Source: Siphlonurus alternatus
Lineage: Eukaryota > Arthropoda > Insecta > Ephemeroptera > Siphlonuridae
Direction of reading: 5' to 3'
Length of the DNA: 64,000 nucleotides
Assembly (NCBI GenBank): GCA_949825025.1
Contig: OX463779.1
Span: forward strand, 42,850,249 to 42,914,248
Below the pieces are notes generated by a model. That model searched no databases, was not told the DNA's origin, and saw nothing but the letters and a program-made list of their open reading frames with translations. The position numbers and the translations under genes were made by a program. Below are positions 46,007-58,869 of the stretch, piece after piece (the first letter of the stretch is position 1; the number at the start of each line of letters is the position of its first letter).

Positions 46007-46225
46007 TGAATACCCTTTGCACGAAAAAGTTATTTACTGGGTTGGATGGAAGAGTGGGCCTAATGGCCTAAATCCCGCCCTCAATAAAGACGATTTTTAT
46101 TTATTTATAATTAATGATGGCCTTTAACTTTGCGAGGGGAAGAGGGAGGGGGGGGGGTCTGCAGCCCCTCAGCCCTTCTTCCCAAGATTCTTGCACCAAC
46201 AAACTCATTAGTGTTAATAACTTCT

Positions 46226-46525
46226 ATAATGGACAACCTACATGATTTTTTTTATTGCAGAAATGAATGTAGAGCACCAAATTATGTATGTTATACTTAA
46301 AAAAAAAAAAAAAAAAAACTATGAGGAAGTATTACTAATAAATATTCAAAGTTCAGGTTGAACCCACGCCTTCCTTTTAGTTGTATTATTTTGTTAAGAA
46401 GAAACTCAAATTGACGCCTCTCTCTCACTATACTTTCAATATAAAAAAAAGGGAAAAAAATCAGAGTTATAGCATAGTTCACCCTCTATATTCACTTCTG
46501 CTATAAATAAATTTCATATAGGCTG
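46226..46525. mobile_element. Fold-back element, core family A (GGACAAC-ended, diverged)
   Basis: Left ATAATGGACAACCTACATGA and TTATTGCAGAAATGAATG, right CACCCTCTATATTCACTTCTG. Interior has a 19-base A run and GGTTGAACCCACGCCTT. Symmetry is eroded. Confidence 0.6.
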
Positions 46526-49500
46526 TATCTTAATTTAGCACTTAATTTTAGAAATTTCTACGAAGAATCAGAAATAGAGATAACTATTTTAAATGTCCAA
46601 TCAATAATGTTAAACTTTTATCTAATGATACTTTGACTGTAGGGAAAATAAAAAAATAAAAATATTTAACTAAGAAATCTTTGGAAACCTTCGTTTAAAT
46701 GGTCATAATTCTTCCGCCCTCAATGAATGCACACGTTTGACATTGGATTTGCTTTAGTCTGACTTACACTCTGTAGTGACTAGGTTGCGTGTAACATTGT
46801 CACTTGCTAGGTTGTCAGTGATAATAATTGTCGTCCCATGTACGCCATGTTACAGTGAGCTCAGTCTTAATTGCAGTGTGTGCGAGAATCGATTTACTTT
46901 AAAGTGTTTTCTCTCGGAGCTCTCGCTAGTTTATTTGCGTCAAACCTCTTCAATCTTATCTCATCAGTCTGTACTATTAAACCTCATACAATAAATTATT
47001 CATATTTGAAATAAATTTCATCTTTTATTCCCTCTTATTGTCTAATTTCCTCCTATTTTGCACAATTTTTTGAAGTAAAAAGACGATATTACGCATTCTT
47101 TTCTCTTATTGAGTTTAAAATGTTAAAAATATTGTCTCCATTTCATCCTCACTTTTAACGAGGAAGAAATAAGATGTGTTTTTTCGGTAAAAATACAAAA
47201 TAATATTAAATTTAGATGTGTAAAGTATGAGTTGAAGTTATAATTTTTCAACTGAGGTTTAAATATGAGAGACTAGTTTAGGAAAATCTTGTCCTATCTG
47301 TTTCTTTTAATAAATATTGTAATCATAATTTTGTATACCTCTCATGATATTATTTGTTGGTTGTTATCAAAATGAACTAAATCCAATTTCAACATAAGAG
47401 TTACTTTTCTTCATATTTTCTTGACTGTAAAACGACTCGCATTTAATTAATTTTGATAACAACTCAACAAGAATGGTATGGTAATTTTAAAAGTTGATCA
47501 AGACCAATATAATTTAAAAAGATAAATAGGTAGAAAAAATATCAAAAAGATAGAAAGGTGAATGAATCAATATCTAATCTATATTTTATAATAGCTTAGT
47601 TGCCGTGTTTGAAAATATATAGGTATGATGTTTTAATTGGTTAAGATATTAAATCATTTGGGGGGGGGGGAGAATTGAGAACATCAACTTTTCTTCCCAT
47701 TTGGTCCTAAGGTATATTTATCTTATAGTTTAGTGATTTTTTTCTTTTAAGTTTTGTGTTACAAATATTGCTCACTGCACTTAAATTCTGTGATCAAATT
47801 GTTGACTCGCACGATATCCGCCGCGATTTAATCCAATTGTAAATTTAATGTAGAAGTTACAGAAATTACGTCAAATTCACGTCACGCGTTGAAAAGGTAA
47901 GCCGTGTAAATTCACCTTAAGTCTGATGGAACCGCGTCACCATGTAAAACCACCTTGTGAGATGTGAGAAAATCTATAACTATCACCTACCTGCAAGGCT
48001 GCAAGAAACTTACCTTATCTGCAGGCGTGTACCTACCCGAATTTGCAGCTATATAAGAATATAGTATGCACTCTTAGTTATTGAATTTCTACTGTACTAT
48101 ACCAGAACTTATACAGAGTGTATATAGTATCATAGACCTGTTGCTCTTTTACTCGAAATAATCTAGATTCACAGCACGAACAAAATAATTTAATATTCTC
48201 GCTGGTAAAACTGACAGCTTTGGCAAATTTATAGCAGATAATTTAATAAATCACCCATATAATATTCATGCATATTGTATGGAGAGCATTACGATTATCA
48301 TCTAAAATAAAAGCACTAACAATATATACAGTTGAAAATTCCAAATTAAAGTTAACTAAATAATATAAAACGTATTAGAATTATGGTATGGAGATTGTTA
48401 ATAGAATCTAGTCAAATCAGTATCTAAAAACACTTAAAAATTATGAATTCAAAAACGTTATTGAAAATAATTTTTCATTTTCAAGATTAGTTTAGTACTT
48501 TATTTTTAAATGTGTTTATTTTAGGCTGAAAAATATTGAGCAATGACAACCAATGTGACATTATCTGACATAAGGGTGATATCACATGCATTAAATTTTG
48601 ATTTGGCGAAAAAAGATCCCATGAATATTTATATATAATATTTTTTTATCTTGTTTTGGATATTAAAACGTATACTAAAATGACGAAGCAGTTATTTCCA
48701 ATTTATAAAAAACCAAGCATGGTAAATATTGTGGAGCTGAACATGAGATGACATGAAAATTGAATGAAAGGCATCAAAAATTTACTGTCTCTATAAGTAT
48801 TTTTTGTTGTATTTTTTTCCTCTCTATTTTTTTATAATAAAAGTTTTTCGAGACAAATATAAAGTTGTTGTAGAAAGGAGAAGAGCAAGCTTGTGTAAAA
48901 ATATTTTGTTTTATATTTTTCTCTCTTTTAAACATTCACATTACATGCTTTGTTTGTTCAGTTGTATCTCAGTGAAATAATTTGTACTCGCTCATTTAAC
49001 ACTAAAATACGGATTAATATATTAAATTTTTTATAAAAGAAATTATATTTACACTATTTTAATAAAAAAATGTGTGCTAATTTATATAATTATACACACA
49101 AATTTTTTAGTTACTTGTACCAAATTTGTACTTAAAAATGCAATAATTACTGGAAATAAGGTTCAATTATCTTATTTAATGTACTGAATCATAAAAAATT
49201 TAAAATAAAAGTACAAAAAAACATTTAATGTATTTGATATTTAATGAAAGTAAACCTTTAAGAAGAAAATAATTGTCATCTTTTATCACTGTAGTAATCT
49301 CATATAAATTTATTTTTATATATGATTTAAATTTATTTTTATTTTTTGCTGATATATAACAAATGAAATTGCATACGGTCAGCACCTATATAAGGTTTCC
49401 GGCCTCTGTTACCTCCTGTAGGACTATATTCTTTATTTTAACAATAAAATTATTTAAAAAATATATAAAATTATATTTGAAACAATCATTTTAACAGAAA

Positions 49501-49740
49501 TGAACAAAAGCCTTTTCCACGATTGCAATTAAATCGAGATTTTAAATTAGGAATTAAAAGTTAGAGCTTTTACAAACAGATTTATTTTTATTTACACATT
49601 ACATCATTTTTTTACAATTTTTTAATATCTCACATTAAAACATTTAATATATTTTCTTTGCAAAAATTCTTGGTAACCTTTGATGTGATGTGATAGGTAG
49701 ATATTTTTAGACACGACAAAAGTTCCATACCGTCAAGCTA
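46526..49740. other. AT-rich intergenic DNA
   Basis: 3.2 kb without a recognised gene or delimited repeat; a poly(G) of 10 at about 47661-47670. Confidence 0.5.
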
Positions 49741-49933
49741 GCTTGTGATACAGTTTAGTGTTGAGCAGCAAAGGCTTCCCCGGCCTGCGAGGGGCGGGAG
49801 GGGAAGAGCTGCTGGGTTTTCCTCCCCTTTCTGCGCGGAGGCCCGGCAGCAGCAGACTTCAGTGGGAGCACACGGTGTGCAGGCCAGCTGGTGGTGAGAG
49901 ACCAGTACCTTTACCAGGGAAAGCAGCAGGTAT
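49741..49933 (+). other. GC-rich island, candidate noncoding or coding exon
   Basis: About 190 bp of clearly GC-rich DNA isolated in AT-rich surroundings, ending in GCAGCAG|GTATGT, a good plus-strand donor at 49932/49933. A plus frame is open across it (FPGLRGAGGEELLGFPPLSA...) but matches nothing I know; a minus frame is also open. Could be a first exon of a gene to the right, or a GC-rich repeat. Confidence 0.3.
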
Positions 49934-50292
49934 GTTAAAAAATAAACACAAAAAACACGCGCGAAACACTTGACACGGCTTGATCTTAACACGATCTAAC
50001 AAGTGGTTTATAAAATCAAACATGTTAATTATTTTTATTATGTGTTACAGGTACTGTTTATATTGTGAGAGTTGTATGTATGATATAATAAAGTATAACA
50101 TCATATTTCGCTCGCATGTTATATGATACTGAAGGTAATTATTAATTTCAACTAAAATTAATTGATTCATTTTAATAATATATTAATAGTGTCTATTTTA
50201 ATTGCGTGTCAGTTTGAAAGAAAAGTACCGGTAGTTCATTTTGAATTTTTGTATCGTATATTAAAGGAATAGTACAATTGATTTGGTATTAT

Positions 50293-50573
50293 ACCGATGG
50301 GGGCATATAATGAACTTCTAAATTGTAAACATGTAGATATGTAAAATGTTTTGGGAGAATATCACATCGGCAGCAGCGTGACCTGTTGATGTGTCCAAGC
50401 TAGAGAGAGAGAAGAGCCGGTCAAGTGAAGTCGGCGAGGTGACTATATATACGCGCGCCCGCGTTGACTCTTGGAAACGTTAATAATTGTAATGTAACAT
50501 TTTATTTCTGTAAATAAAAATTTACAGCAGCATTTATATGAAATTTAGAAGTTCTTTATATGCCCTCATTGGT
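50293..50573. mobile_element. MITE-like inverted repeat
   Basis: Inverted ends GGGGGCATATAATGAACTTC and GAAGTTCTTTATATGCCCTC, continuing inward to CTAAATT. Interior includes TTGACTCTTGGAAACGTT, similar to the ACTCTCGAAACGTT of 45651-46006. Confidence 0.65.
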
Positions 50574-50779
50574 GCATATTGTCAAGTTAATAGGCATAAC
50601 AATATTATATTTACGTATTACGTACTCAAATTAACCTGAAAAGGAAGTCCCAAAACTTAATAAAACTGCGTGTCTGCGTGCATGCTGCGCATACTCTCAG
50701 AATAAATCTGCAGGTGGCATCCGGTATCCGGTATCTTTTTTGCTTTGTAATTTCTTATTACAATTGTGACGAAAATGGG

Positions 50780-50985
50780 TACTTGGCGCCGTGGTATGCG
50801 TATCTAATTCGTAATCAAATGGTCGTGAGTTCGATTCCAAGAACCATAAGATTTTATCCATAAAAAAACCTACTTCTGCATCTGAGAGTTAGTTGGTTGA
50901 ATCTTCAATTTGTCACCGACCATCCTAGGTACGGTTTCCATGGTTCCCTCAATCACAGCTAGATAAATGTCGGAATATATTGCTT
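50780..50985 (+). mobile_element. tRNA-headed SINE
   Basis: GCCGTGGTATGCGTATC (box A), GTCGTGAGTTCGATTCC (box B), then GTCACCGACCATCCTAGGTA and GGTTTCCATGGTTCCCTCAA. Same order as 42470 and 55985. Confidence 0.72.
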
Positions 50986-51039
50986 TACAGGCCATTTTAG
51001 AATAGGATAGGACCAAAAGGGGAATGGTTTCAAATCTGA

Positions 51040-51217
51040 ATTTTGAATAATTTTTTAACAATACTTCCCGGACTCTAAAACAGATTCTAAAAAAGAAAAA
51101 AACAACGTACAAACTAAAACAGATTCTAAAAAAGAAAAAAACAAAACGTACAAACAGAGAGTAACTCAATTTGGTGCTATTTCTGCAATAAATTAATTTT
51201 AATGTAGGTTGTCTGCA
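51040..51217. mobile_element. Right half of a core family A fold-back
   Basis: Contains GAATAATTTTTTAACAATAC, TTCCCGGACTCTAAAA, TTTGGTGCTATTTCTGCAAT and GTAGGTTGTC, i.e. one arm only. A ~40-bp internal segment (AACAGATTCTAAAAAAGAAA) is tandemly duplicated (51077-51160). Confidence 0.6.
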
Positions 51218-51597
51218 AATAATTTAATTTCAGTCCGAGATAATCCAATGCACCAAATTGAAAGTGAAGACTTTGAGTTGACAAGAAGTGGCACAGCTGA
51301 CAGATGAAATGAAGTGGCGGAGATAAGACACTGCACAAATTGCATCTCACAATGAACATCGGCAACTCTCACTAATTGATTTAGTTTACAAAGCTAGACG
51401 ACAGCATATATGTATATCAATATAGCGTCTAGTTTGCTGATGTTAACTTGGTACAAATTTCTAGTAACATAAAAAATGAAAAAATATAAATGCAGTATAT
51501 AAATTCCACCAAATTGGTTTCAAATTTTACAGCATTATTAAAAAATCGTACGAATACGAGCAATCTTATATAGTCTAACTAAAACATCCCACTATTT

Positions 51598-51790
51598 AGC
51601 AACAGGAAACCATGGAAACTGTAAGAGGTCCGGTACACCCAATGGTGTATCTCTCGAATGCAGAGCATTTGTCTGAATGTCTGAATTATGTAAAAAATGT
51701 TAAAAAAAATTTCACCTTAGATAGGATTCGAACCCGTGACTTTAATTCTTCATATTATGTGAACGTGCTTTTAGTACATTCAGAACACCG
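51598..51790 (-). mobile_element. tRNA-headed SINE, degenerate
   Basis: On the minus strand: GTCACGGGTTCGAATCCTAT (box B), A-rich spacer, and GTTTCCATGGTTTCCTGTTG (body). A 61-codon open frame on the plus strand is a by-product. Confidence 0.55.
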
Positions 51791-52876
51791 CAACTAGTTG
51801 TAAAAGAAATTGTTGACATTGTAAAATATTGTTCAGCACGTTTTTTTTTTTTTTTTTTTTAAATGAGATCAAAATGTTATTCCTTCCGACAAAAAATTGA
51901 CATTTTTCGTTGATAAAAAAAATTGACGTCTTTTCTATAAGATGTTGTCAAGCTTACGAGATTACATCAAAATAAAATATTCCTTTTCTAACATTAATAT
52001 CTTTTTAACTTCAACGACTTGTAATCTTTCTTTATATTATCTTATGTTAATTTGATGAGAAAACTTTTTGTATTATACTATACATTATAATTTGTAACTT
52101 ATTTCCATATTTAAATATATCATACTTCAGATAATTAATATAATAATTACTGTCACTTGGGTTTAAATTAATTTTCATGAATATTAATGAGAATAATTTT
52201 CTTATGACATTTTAAGCTGCATTAAACTCATTCATATGTCAACTATTAATTAAATTGAAGAGAATTCTATACAATTTCATCGAAATGTGGTTCTTAGCTA
52301 CACAATTCTATTGTAAATGTAATAAAACATTTATAACTTTGAACAAATACTGATACGATTAAATGTTCAGCTGCGTTTCTCCCCTACATATTAAATTATG
52401 CAATAATTCACTAAAGAAATCGATACTCAAGGGAAGTGATTGAGTACTGTATAAGGTATAACCTTATACAATGTATAGAGAACTCGATATAAAATTTATG
52501 ATATTTTAAGTTGTGTTTAAAAAAAACAAAAACATATGTAGTTTCTCTCTCTCTATACACTATACACATAATGTACATTATCATTAAATGAATATTTTAT
52601 GGACTTGCTATTTACTGATATATAAAAGTGAACGAGCTAAAATTACTATAGAATTAAATTGATACAAAAATAGTTCACAATAGAGGTTATTCATACTATT
52701 ACATTCCATTCAAAATATATTTCAATTAATTTAAAATATAGAATTATTTATATAATATTATTTTAATTAAATCAAATTATTTTGGGTAATATTATATAAA
52801 GGGGATAGTAGTAAAACAATTATTCCTTGGAGATAATATGGCCGTTCATTTAATATATTATGCAATATTAACATGC
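51791..52876. other. AT-rich intergenic DNA
   Basis: No gene or delimited repeat recognised; poly(T) at about 51841-51860. Confidence 0.5.
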
Positions 52877-53217
52877 AATGGACAACATACATGAAAAAAA
52901 ATTATTGCAGAAATGAATAGAGGGTACCAAATTATGCTACTCTGAGTTTTTTTCAAATTTTTTTGAGACCCGGAGCTATTTTTAAATAATTATTGAAAGT
53001 CCTGTGATTTCAGTTGGCACCCCTGAATTCTTAATAAAAAGGATAGAGACTGGAGGCCTTATATTGACGCCTCCAGGGGGCGTGGCCGCACTTTCAATAA
53101 TTATTTAAATATAGTTCTGGGTTTCAAAAAAATCTGAAAAAATTCAGAGTAGCATAATTTGGTACCCTCTATTCATTTCTGCAATAAAATTTTTTCATAC
53201 AATGTATGTTGTCCATT
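52877..53217. mobile_element. Fold-back element, core family A (GGACAAC-ended)
   Basis: Inverted ends AATGGACAACATACAT / ATGTATGTTGTCCATT; arms with TTATTGCAGAAATGAATAGA, TTTTTGAGACCCGG and a core CTGGAGGC/GCCTCCAG. High arm similarity. Confidence 0.8.
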
Positions 53218-54017
53218 CTTTTATTATGTACTCACTCGTACACTTTTACAACTTGTTTTTGTTTAATTTTTATGTTTGACTTTTCACATTAATGGTATAA
53301 AATTCTCTAGTGAATAATTAATAAATAAATTTAATATTTTCTAACGAAAATTCTGATATAATGTAATAATTTGCTTATTTTTCATTATAGACCTGATTTT
53401 TTTTATTACATATTAGAACTTCCAGATATTTTTTTAACTTTTAGTTGAAAATATTAATTATTATAGTTATAAATAAATAATATACTGTTTTAAAATGTAT
53501 TGATTTAATAATAACTAAATATTATAATTCAATTTGCTATGTTGTATATATACGTACATTTAATTAATTTATGTTAAAACTATGGAGATAAAATGCATTA
53601 CACTGCTTTTGAATATTTTAATGCAATCATTTTAATAATAATAATATTATTTATAATGTAAATGCAATTAAAACAAACATGGCAGGCTACGAGAGGTAAA
53701 AAGATATATATTTTAATTAATTAAAATTAATTATCTCCATAATAATTACAATATTTAATAACAATGATAAAAAATAATATTATAAAATAGATGGTGCATT
53801 ATATATAATTTTTGAAATACTTCCTTATTATATTGATTCATAAAAATTTATAAAAAGGTATACACAATTCAGACTATATTTTATTATATATTTATTTATT
53901 TTGTTACAAGTTTAGCACTAAAAAAGAATCCTCTCATGTTTGACCTCAGTTACATCCAGAGTAACGAGACGGAAGCGAATGAAACAAATTTTAAAAATTC
54001 AATGATCTTAATTATTT
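53218..54017. other. AT-rich intergenic DNA
   Basis: Nothing recognised beyond AT-rich low complexity. Confidence 0.5.
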
Positions 54018-54135
54018 GAGCAAATTCAAGGGTGGGGGGGGGGGGGTTCTGACAAGAACTCCATTTCTGATTTTCGGCCGTGAGGCTCCATGTTAAACTT
54101 CTACTCCAAATTTCACAAAACTGACAAGACAGATA
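54018..54135 (+). repeat. Dispersed repeat C, copy 1
   Basis: GAGCAAATTCAAG, AACTCCATTTCTGATTTTC, CTCCATGTTAAACTTCTA, TTTCACAAAACTGACAAGAC. Other copies at 57012 and 63837. Confidence 0.65.
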
Positions 54136-54716
54136 TAACACTTACAAAAATTAAGCGAACTGTTGCACTAAAAAAAGTATACACATAAGATTTTTTTTTG
54201 CTTAAGTAAGTTGTGTTGTACTTAATTTTTTACCGTAATAATATGTTAGGTTTATTATTGAAAAAAAAAAATAATAATAATAATAATAATAATATTAATA
54301 GACTTAACAATTATCCTAAAAAATATATTGATAAAATTATTATGTATATACTGTACAATTTGTTATATAAATATACACACAAAAGATATGCAAACAAAGA
54401 ACAAGTAGAAATACATAAAAAGAGTAGGTTTGGACGATGAATTGAGGATTACACCAATTAAGGTAGAATATAGAGAGTATTTTTTTTTTTATCTCTAATT
54501 GTATATAAGTGGCAAATAATTTAAGCGAAAAAAAGGTTGATCTTAATTCACAAAGCGAACATTTTTTTTGTCATCAGTCGATCATTTGAAAATTGTGCAC
54601 AGAGGAAATTGCATTTCAAATGCTCTGTGGTCACCATGCAGTTACGAGAAAATGTACCTCGTTAGCTGACAGTGTGTGGTAACAAGCTCCACTATTATTA
54701 TTCTTGTCGCGTCTTT

Positions 54717-54718
<2 letters not shown>

Positions 54719-54780
<62 letters not shown>
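54719..54780. repeat. (AT)n microsatellite
   Basis: About 31 uninterrupted AT units. Confidence 0.95.
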
Positions 54781-54784
<4 letters not shown>

Positions 54785-54840
54785 TTATATATATATAAAA
54801 GCTCCTCTTCTAATTGCATGCATATATAGCACTTAACAGA

Positions 54841-55160
54841 TTGAGCGTGGCGGAGTACATTGACCTACCGATTTTTATTATAACACCGAAATCAAACAAC
54901 GTCAAGCTTAGTTAGTACTTGGATGGGTGACCGTTTCAAGTAAAATTTACATTGCTCTTTTCCTGGTTTAAATCAATCTCTTTCCACCCATTGCTTTCAT
55001 GCACTTGTGTGTAGTTCCCCAGGCTTTGGACATCAAAAGTAGAGGTGTCCGTTCTGACTGAGGTTTTCCAATGTTCCCTCAGTCTCACCTCATCGAATTC
55101 TGGTATAATAGACTGCGGCCACCATCCTTTTCCTCTCTGTAAAAAAATAAAAAACAAAAA
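54841..55160 (+). mobile_element. 5S-rRNA-headed SINE
   Basis: Head (54841-54940): CACCGAAATCAAACAACGTC then AGTTAGTACTTGGATGGGTG and ACCG, the internal promoter and 3' half of 5S rRNA with substitutions. Body: GTCCGTTCTGACTGAGG, TTCCAATGTTCCCTCAGTCT (55048-55086), as in the tRNA-headed SINEs. A-rich tail after CCTCTCTGT. Too diverged and fused to be a real 5S gene. Confidence 0.75.
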
Positions 55161-55984
55161 ATATTAGAAAAATACAAACTCTTTCTGCGCACCTCAAAGT
55201 CATGGACAAAGTGTAATTTTTCTAGGTAGTGAAAATTTTTTAATTTGTATATTTGCTTTTGTAAATTTTCTCGAACATAACACATATTGATCTAGTTTTC
55301 AAAAATATTCAGCAATCAATAATTGCATTGCTTTGAATGAGGACTGATTCGTATAAGTCAAACAAGCAAAATTATTTTTCATACGAAAAAAAATTATTAC
55401 TCGTCAAAAAGTATACTATTTTTTTTTCTAGCATTAGCAGATCGAGCTTGTTATTTATTTTTTAATTTAAATTTTTTTTTAGTTATCATGAGCAATAGCT
55501 GAAGCCTCGGTGACAAAACTTGAATAGAAAAGAAAGTAGCTTATAAATACACAAAAAGTCGAAGATAAATTATTAAAAACTTTTAGAGCAAACTTTTCTA
55601 TTTCCACAAAGTATTTAACGAGCGTTCATTTCAGAATCCGAGTCACGGAGTTTAGATTGCGCATTGTTAACAGATCTATTCTCGTCTAGGTGATCCATAG
55701 TTACAGATATACAACCACGCGCAGAAGTAACCTTTCTCTCATCGGCAGGTCAAGGTCACAATTGCACTGTTTGGATTTTATCTATACTTTAGGTACACTG
55801 AAATAAAATTGAAAAAAAAAACTTTTTAAATATCAAATTTAAAAACCATATCAGTAGAGGTTTTTAAATTTGATACAATATATTGTTTTCCTTAATTCAA
55901 CTGAACCGGATACTGATCATTAGAGTACCTGTTCAAGTACATAGGTATCTTAATTTAACTCTCCAGCTCTTCATGCACCAAGCA
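55161..55984. other. AT-rich intergenic DNA
   Basis: No gene recognised; a perfect TCAAGGTCA site at 55750-55758. Confidence 0.5.
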
Positions 55985-56232
55985 TTGCGTATTGAATTTT
56001 GTGGGTTCATCCCCAGCATTCGCCATGTTGTGACTGAGGAAACCATGGAAACCTCAGTCAGGATGGTCGACAATTGATGGAGAATGCCATCAATCACCTC
56101 CCGTGTTCATGAAAGGGTGTTTTTTTAGCAACCGATAAGTATGTGGAAAAGTTTGACGGCGTCTGGGATCGAACTCACGACATTCCGTTTACGAATCGGA
56201 TCAGCATACCACTGCGTCAATTGCCCGTAACG
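55985..56232 (-). mobile_element. tRNA-headed SINE, best-preserved copy
   Basis: Minus strand: GACGCAGTGGTATGCTGATC (box A), GTCGTGAGTTCGATCCCAGA (box B), CGGTTGCTAAAAAAACACCC, GTCGACCATCCTGACTGAGG, TTTCCATGGTTTCCTCAGTC, ACAACATGGCGAATGCTGGG. All parts present in order. Confidence 0.8.
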
Positions 56233-57011
56233 AATTTAAGGATTATTGTCACTATGGTAATTATTTTTTGATGGTAAAAAAATATAAAATTTAGATCAGA
56301 ACATATAGAGAACAAAATGACTGTTCACTTTCTGAAGTAAAAAAAAAAAAAGTAATTTTTCAGTCCAGTTTTTGAGATATTAATTTTTTTAGTTGAAAAA
56401 GATGCTGATTTTACTTGATTTGACTAATGGCTGCCAGATTTCCAATGATATTCGCAGCCGCACTATTTATATCCTGAATTTAATATCAGAATATCTTAAA
56501 AATTAGACCGACTTTTGCTTAATATTTCTCGCTGAATATTTATGTTGTAATGTAAGGAAGGTTTACTATAATTTTCAGAGTGATTCACCCATCTTCTAAG
56601 ACTAGTGACAATAATCCAAAGATTTGTATTTAAGACATATTTGTTGATTATTTAAATCTTATAAGTTAACAAATTCTGAAAATTTATACTAACAAAATTT
56701 GAAACCTTATAGTTGTGAGCTGTCTGTCAAATATTGAGTTTATTATTATATGAGGAAAAATGTTTCCACCAGCGAATCAAATTTCTCAAGATTACTTTCT
56801 TGGAATCGGTGGGTTGAGATGAAAATATGTTGAAGGGAATAATATCAAGTTCGGAAACCATTTCAGTGAATACGGAACAATGCATGATAAATCAAATTGG
56901 TCTTATAATATAACATTTTTATTATAACGATTTATTTCACAGTCGTAATATTTCTATCAGAAGGAATAAAATTAAATACTTAAAAAAAAGTTTTAAAACT
57001 TATTACTTATA
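56233..57011. other. AT-rich intergenic DNA
   Basis: Nothing recognised. Confidence 0.5.
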
Positions 57012-57121
57012 GAGCAAATCCAAAAGGGTGTTTTTCTCATAACAGCTCCATTTCTGATTTCCTTCCATAAGGTTCCATGTTAAATTTCAACCTCAATTTT
57101 AACAAAACTGATCAGAAAGAT
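57012..57121 (+). repeat. Dispersed repeat C, copy 2
   Basis: GAGCAAATCCAAAAGG, AGCTCCATTTCTGATTTCC, GGTTCCATGTTAAATTTC, AACAAAACTGATCAGAAAG. Confidence 0.65.
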
Positions 57122-58814
57122 CCATATTTCAAAAAATTTATGGCGATCGAGTTTAAAATCCTCTGCAAGTTTTACTAAAATAAATGAGACCAGTTTCAAG
57201 ATCTCAAGTTGCTGAAATTTATCCTTAAAGTTAAATTTTGTAGTAGAAAAAGAGCCGTTAAAAAAACTAGCTGAAAAATTACGTCTTAACTTTTAATCTA
57301 ATCATATTATACGTATTTTTTTTTTATCTCAAAAACACAATTATTTCTTCCTCCAAGAGAGAAATGGAGACATATTTTTAACATTATAAGCTCAGTAAGA
57401 GCAAAGAAGACGTCTCGTCTTTTTACCTCCAAAAATGGTGGTAAAACTCAGCCTGTGCCACAAGCAAGGGAATATAAACACTCCTGAGATCGAAGTTGAA
57501 AATGAGTCGCGTCAACAGCTTGTTTGTCCGCCACCATGTTAAAATCATATAGCGATCAAATGGGGCATCCTCTCTTGGTATTATATAGGTGTAGCGAAAT
57601 CATTCTAAATCAGAAAGTACTGTATAGCACAATGAATGAATTAAAAGAAATATAATTATATTTAGTATTTTTTACAGTAAAAAATAAGCTCTATAAAATA
57701 CAATACGATAATATTTTACAAGGGCTTCAAAATTGATTTCAACGTATAAAGCAGGCATAGGAGTGCATATAGTACTATGAAATTGTCCTTATTTTGTTCC
57801 CCTATACTGTACAATTTCATTGTACTTGTCTGAGCAGATAATGGAGGTGACATTTACATCTGCAGCCACTGCACTGAGCGTACATCCGTCCTAGGTAGCA
57901 TCTGGCAGCATTGAATCACCTCGTATTAAATAAAAAAGATAAAAAAATGTGAATTTAATACTAAATTGATAAAATAAATTCTTTATCCAGGTGTGGTTAC
58001 AGAAATTTGTATAATAAATTACGTAGTAAAGCTAAAAAGAACATTATTAGACCATCAATCACAGTAAAACTGCGTGTCGCGCTAAGTTGACACAGCGCAA
58101 CAATTTAGCCTGGAGAAAACGAGGGGGAAGCCAAGCAAAGTCAGCCTCGTGAAGTACAAAAATCTGAGAAGCTCCAACCTTTGCCTTTATGTCAAACAAG
58201 AAAGTTATGATGTATTTTTAAGCACGTTTTAACAAAAGAAAAACTTCTTTTTAAAAAATGAGAGAGATAAAAATTAATATTCTGTACCATGTATTTTTTA
58301 TTTTTAATTATTGTTCCCTTGGTATTAAATATTTATAATAATGACATGATGATATTAATCATATAAATTTAATTAAAATTTATTTTAATGTTTTTTTTAA
58401 TTAACTATCAATAAAAGTTTTTAATGTAATTTTAAATAAAAGTTATTAACAAAGAAATACATTTCTTTAAATAATAAATGTAAAGATGGAAGTTTGCAAT
58501 CTCAAGAATAATTCTTGTCATGAACGACATTGTGTTATTTTAATGATGTTGTGCTTGGAATTGCAAATTCTCAATTTATTGACCTGTTTCTAGTTTTGTA
58601 TTATTATAAATGTAAAAATATAATAAAAAATTTCAGCTCTATTAGTATAATATAATTATAGCTAAAAAGCAGAGGTAAATTAGTATTAAAGAATTATAGT
58701 CAAGCAAGCAACTGGCAACCAGTAAAAATTGAGTTACATTCGTCAGTGCAGTGCATTTGAATCAAAATTCTATGCATGGTTTCGAATTTAAATATCATTT
58801 TAGACCATTAATGA
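57122..58814. other. AT-rich intergenic DNA
   Basis: No gene or delimited repeat recognised. Confidence 0.5.
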
Positions 58815-58869
58815 CCAAAAGATGTCCGTCCTGACTAAGGTTTCCACGGTTACCTCATTCAAAGTAGCT
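58815..58869 (+). mobile_element. SINE body fragment
   Basis: GATGTCCGTCCTGACTAAGG, TTTCCACGGTTACCTCATTC: the shared SINE central body without head, cut by the fold-back that begins at 58870. Confidence 0.55.

Noticed and set aside
54841..54940. Functional 5S rRNA gene
   Set aside because: Only part of the 5S sequence is recognisable, with many substitutions, and it runs into a SINE body rather than a terminator.
55985..56232. Functional tRNA gene (minus strand)
   Set aside because: Box A and box B are present but no acceptor stem or cloverleaf closes; it continues into the SINE body.
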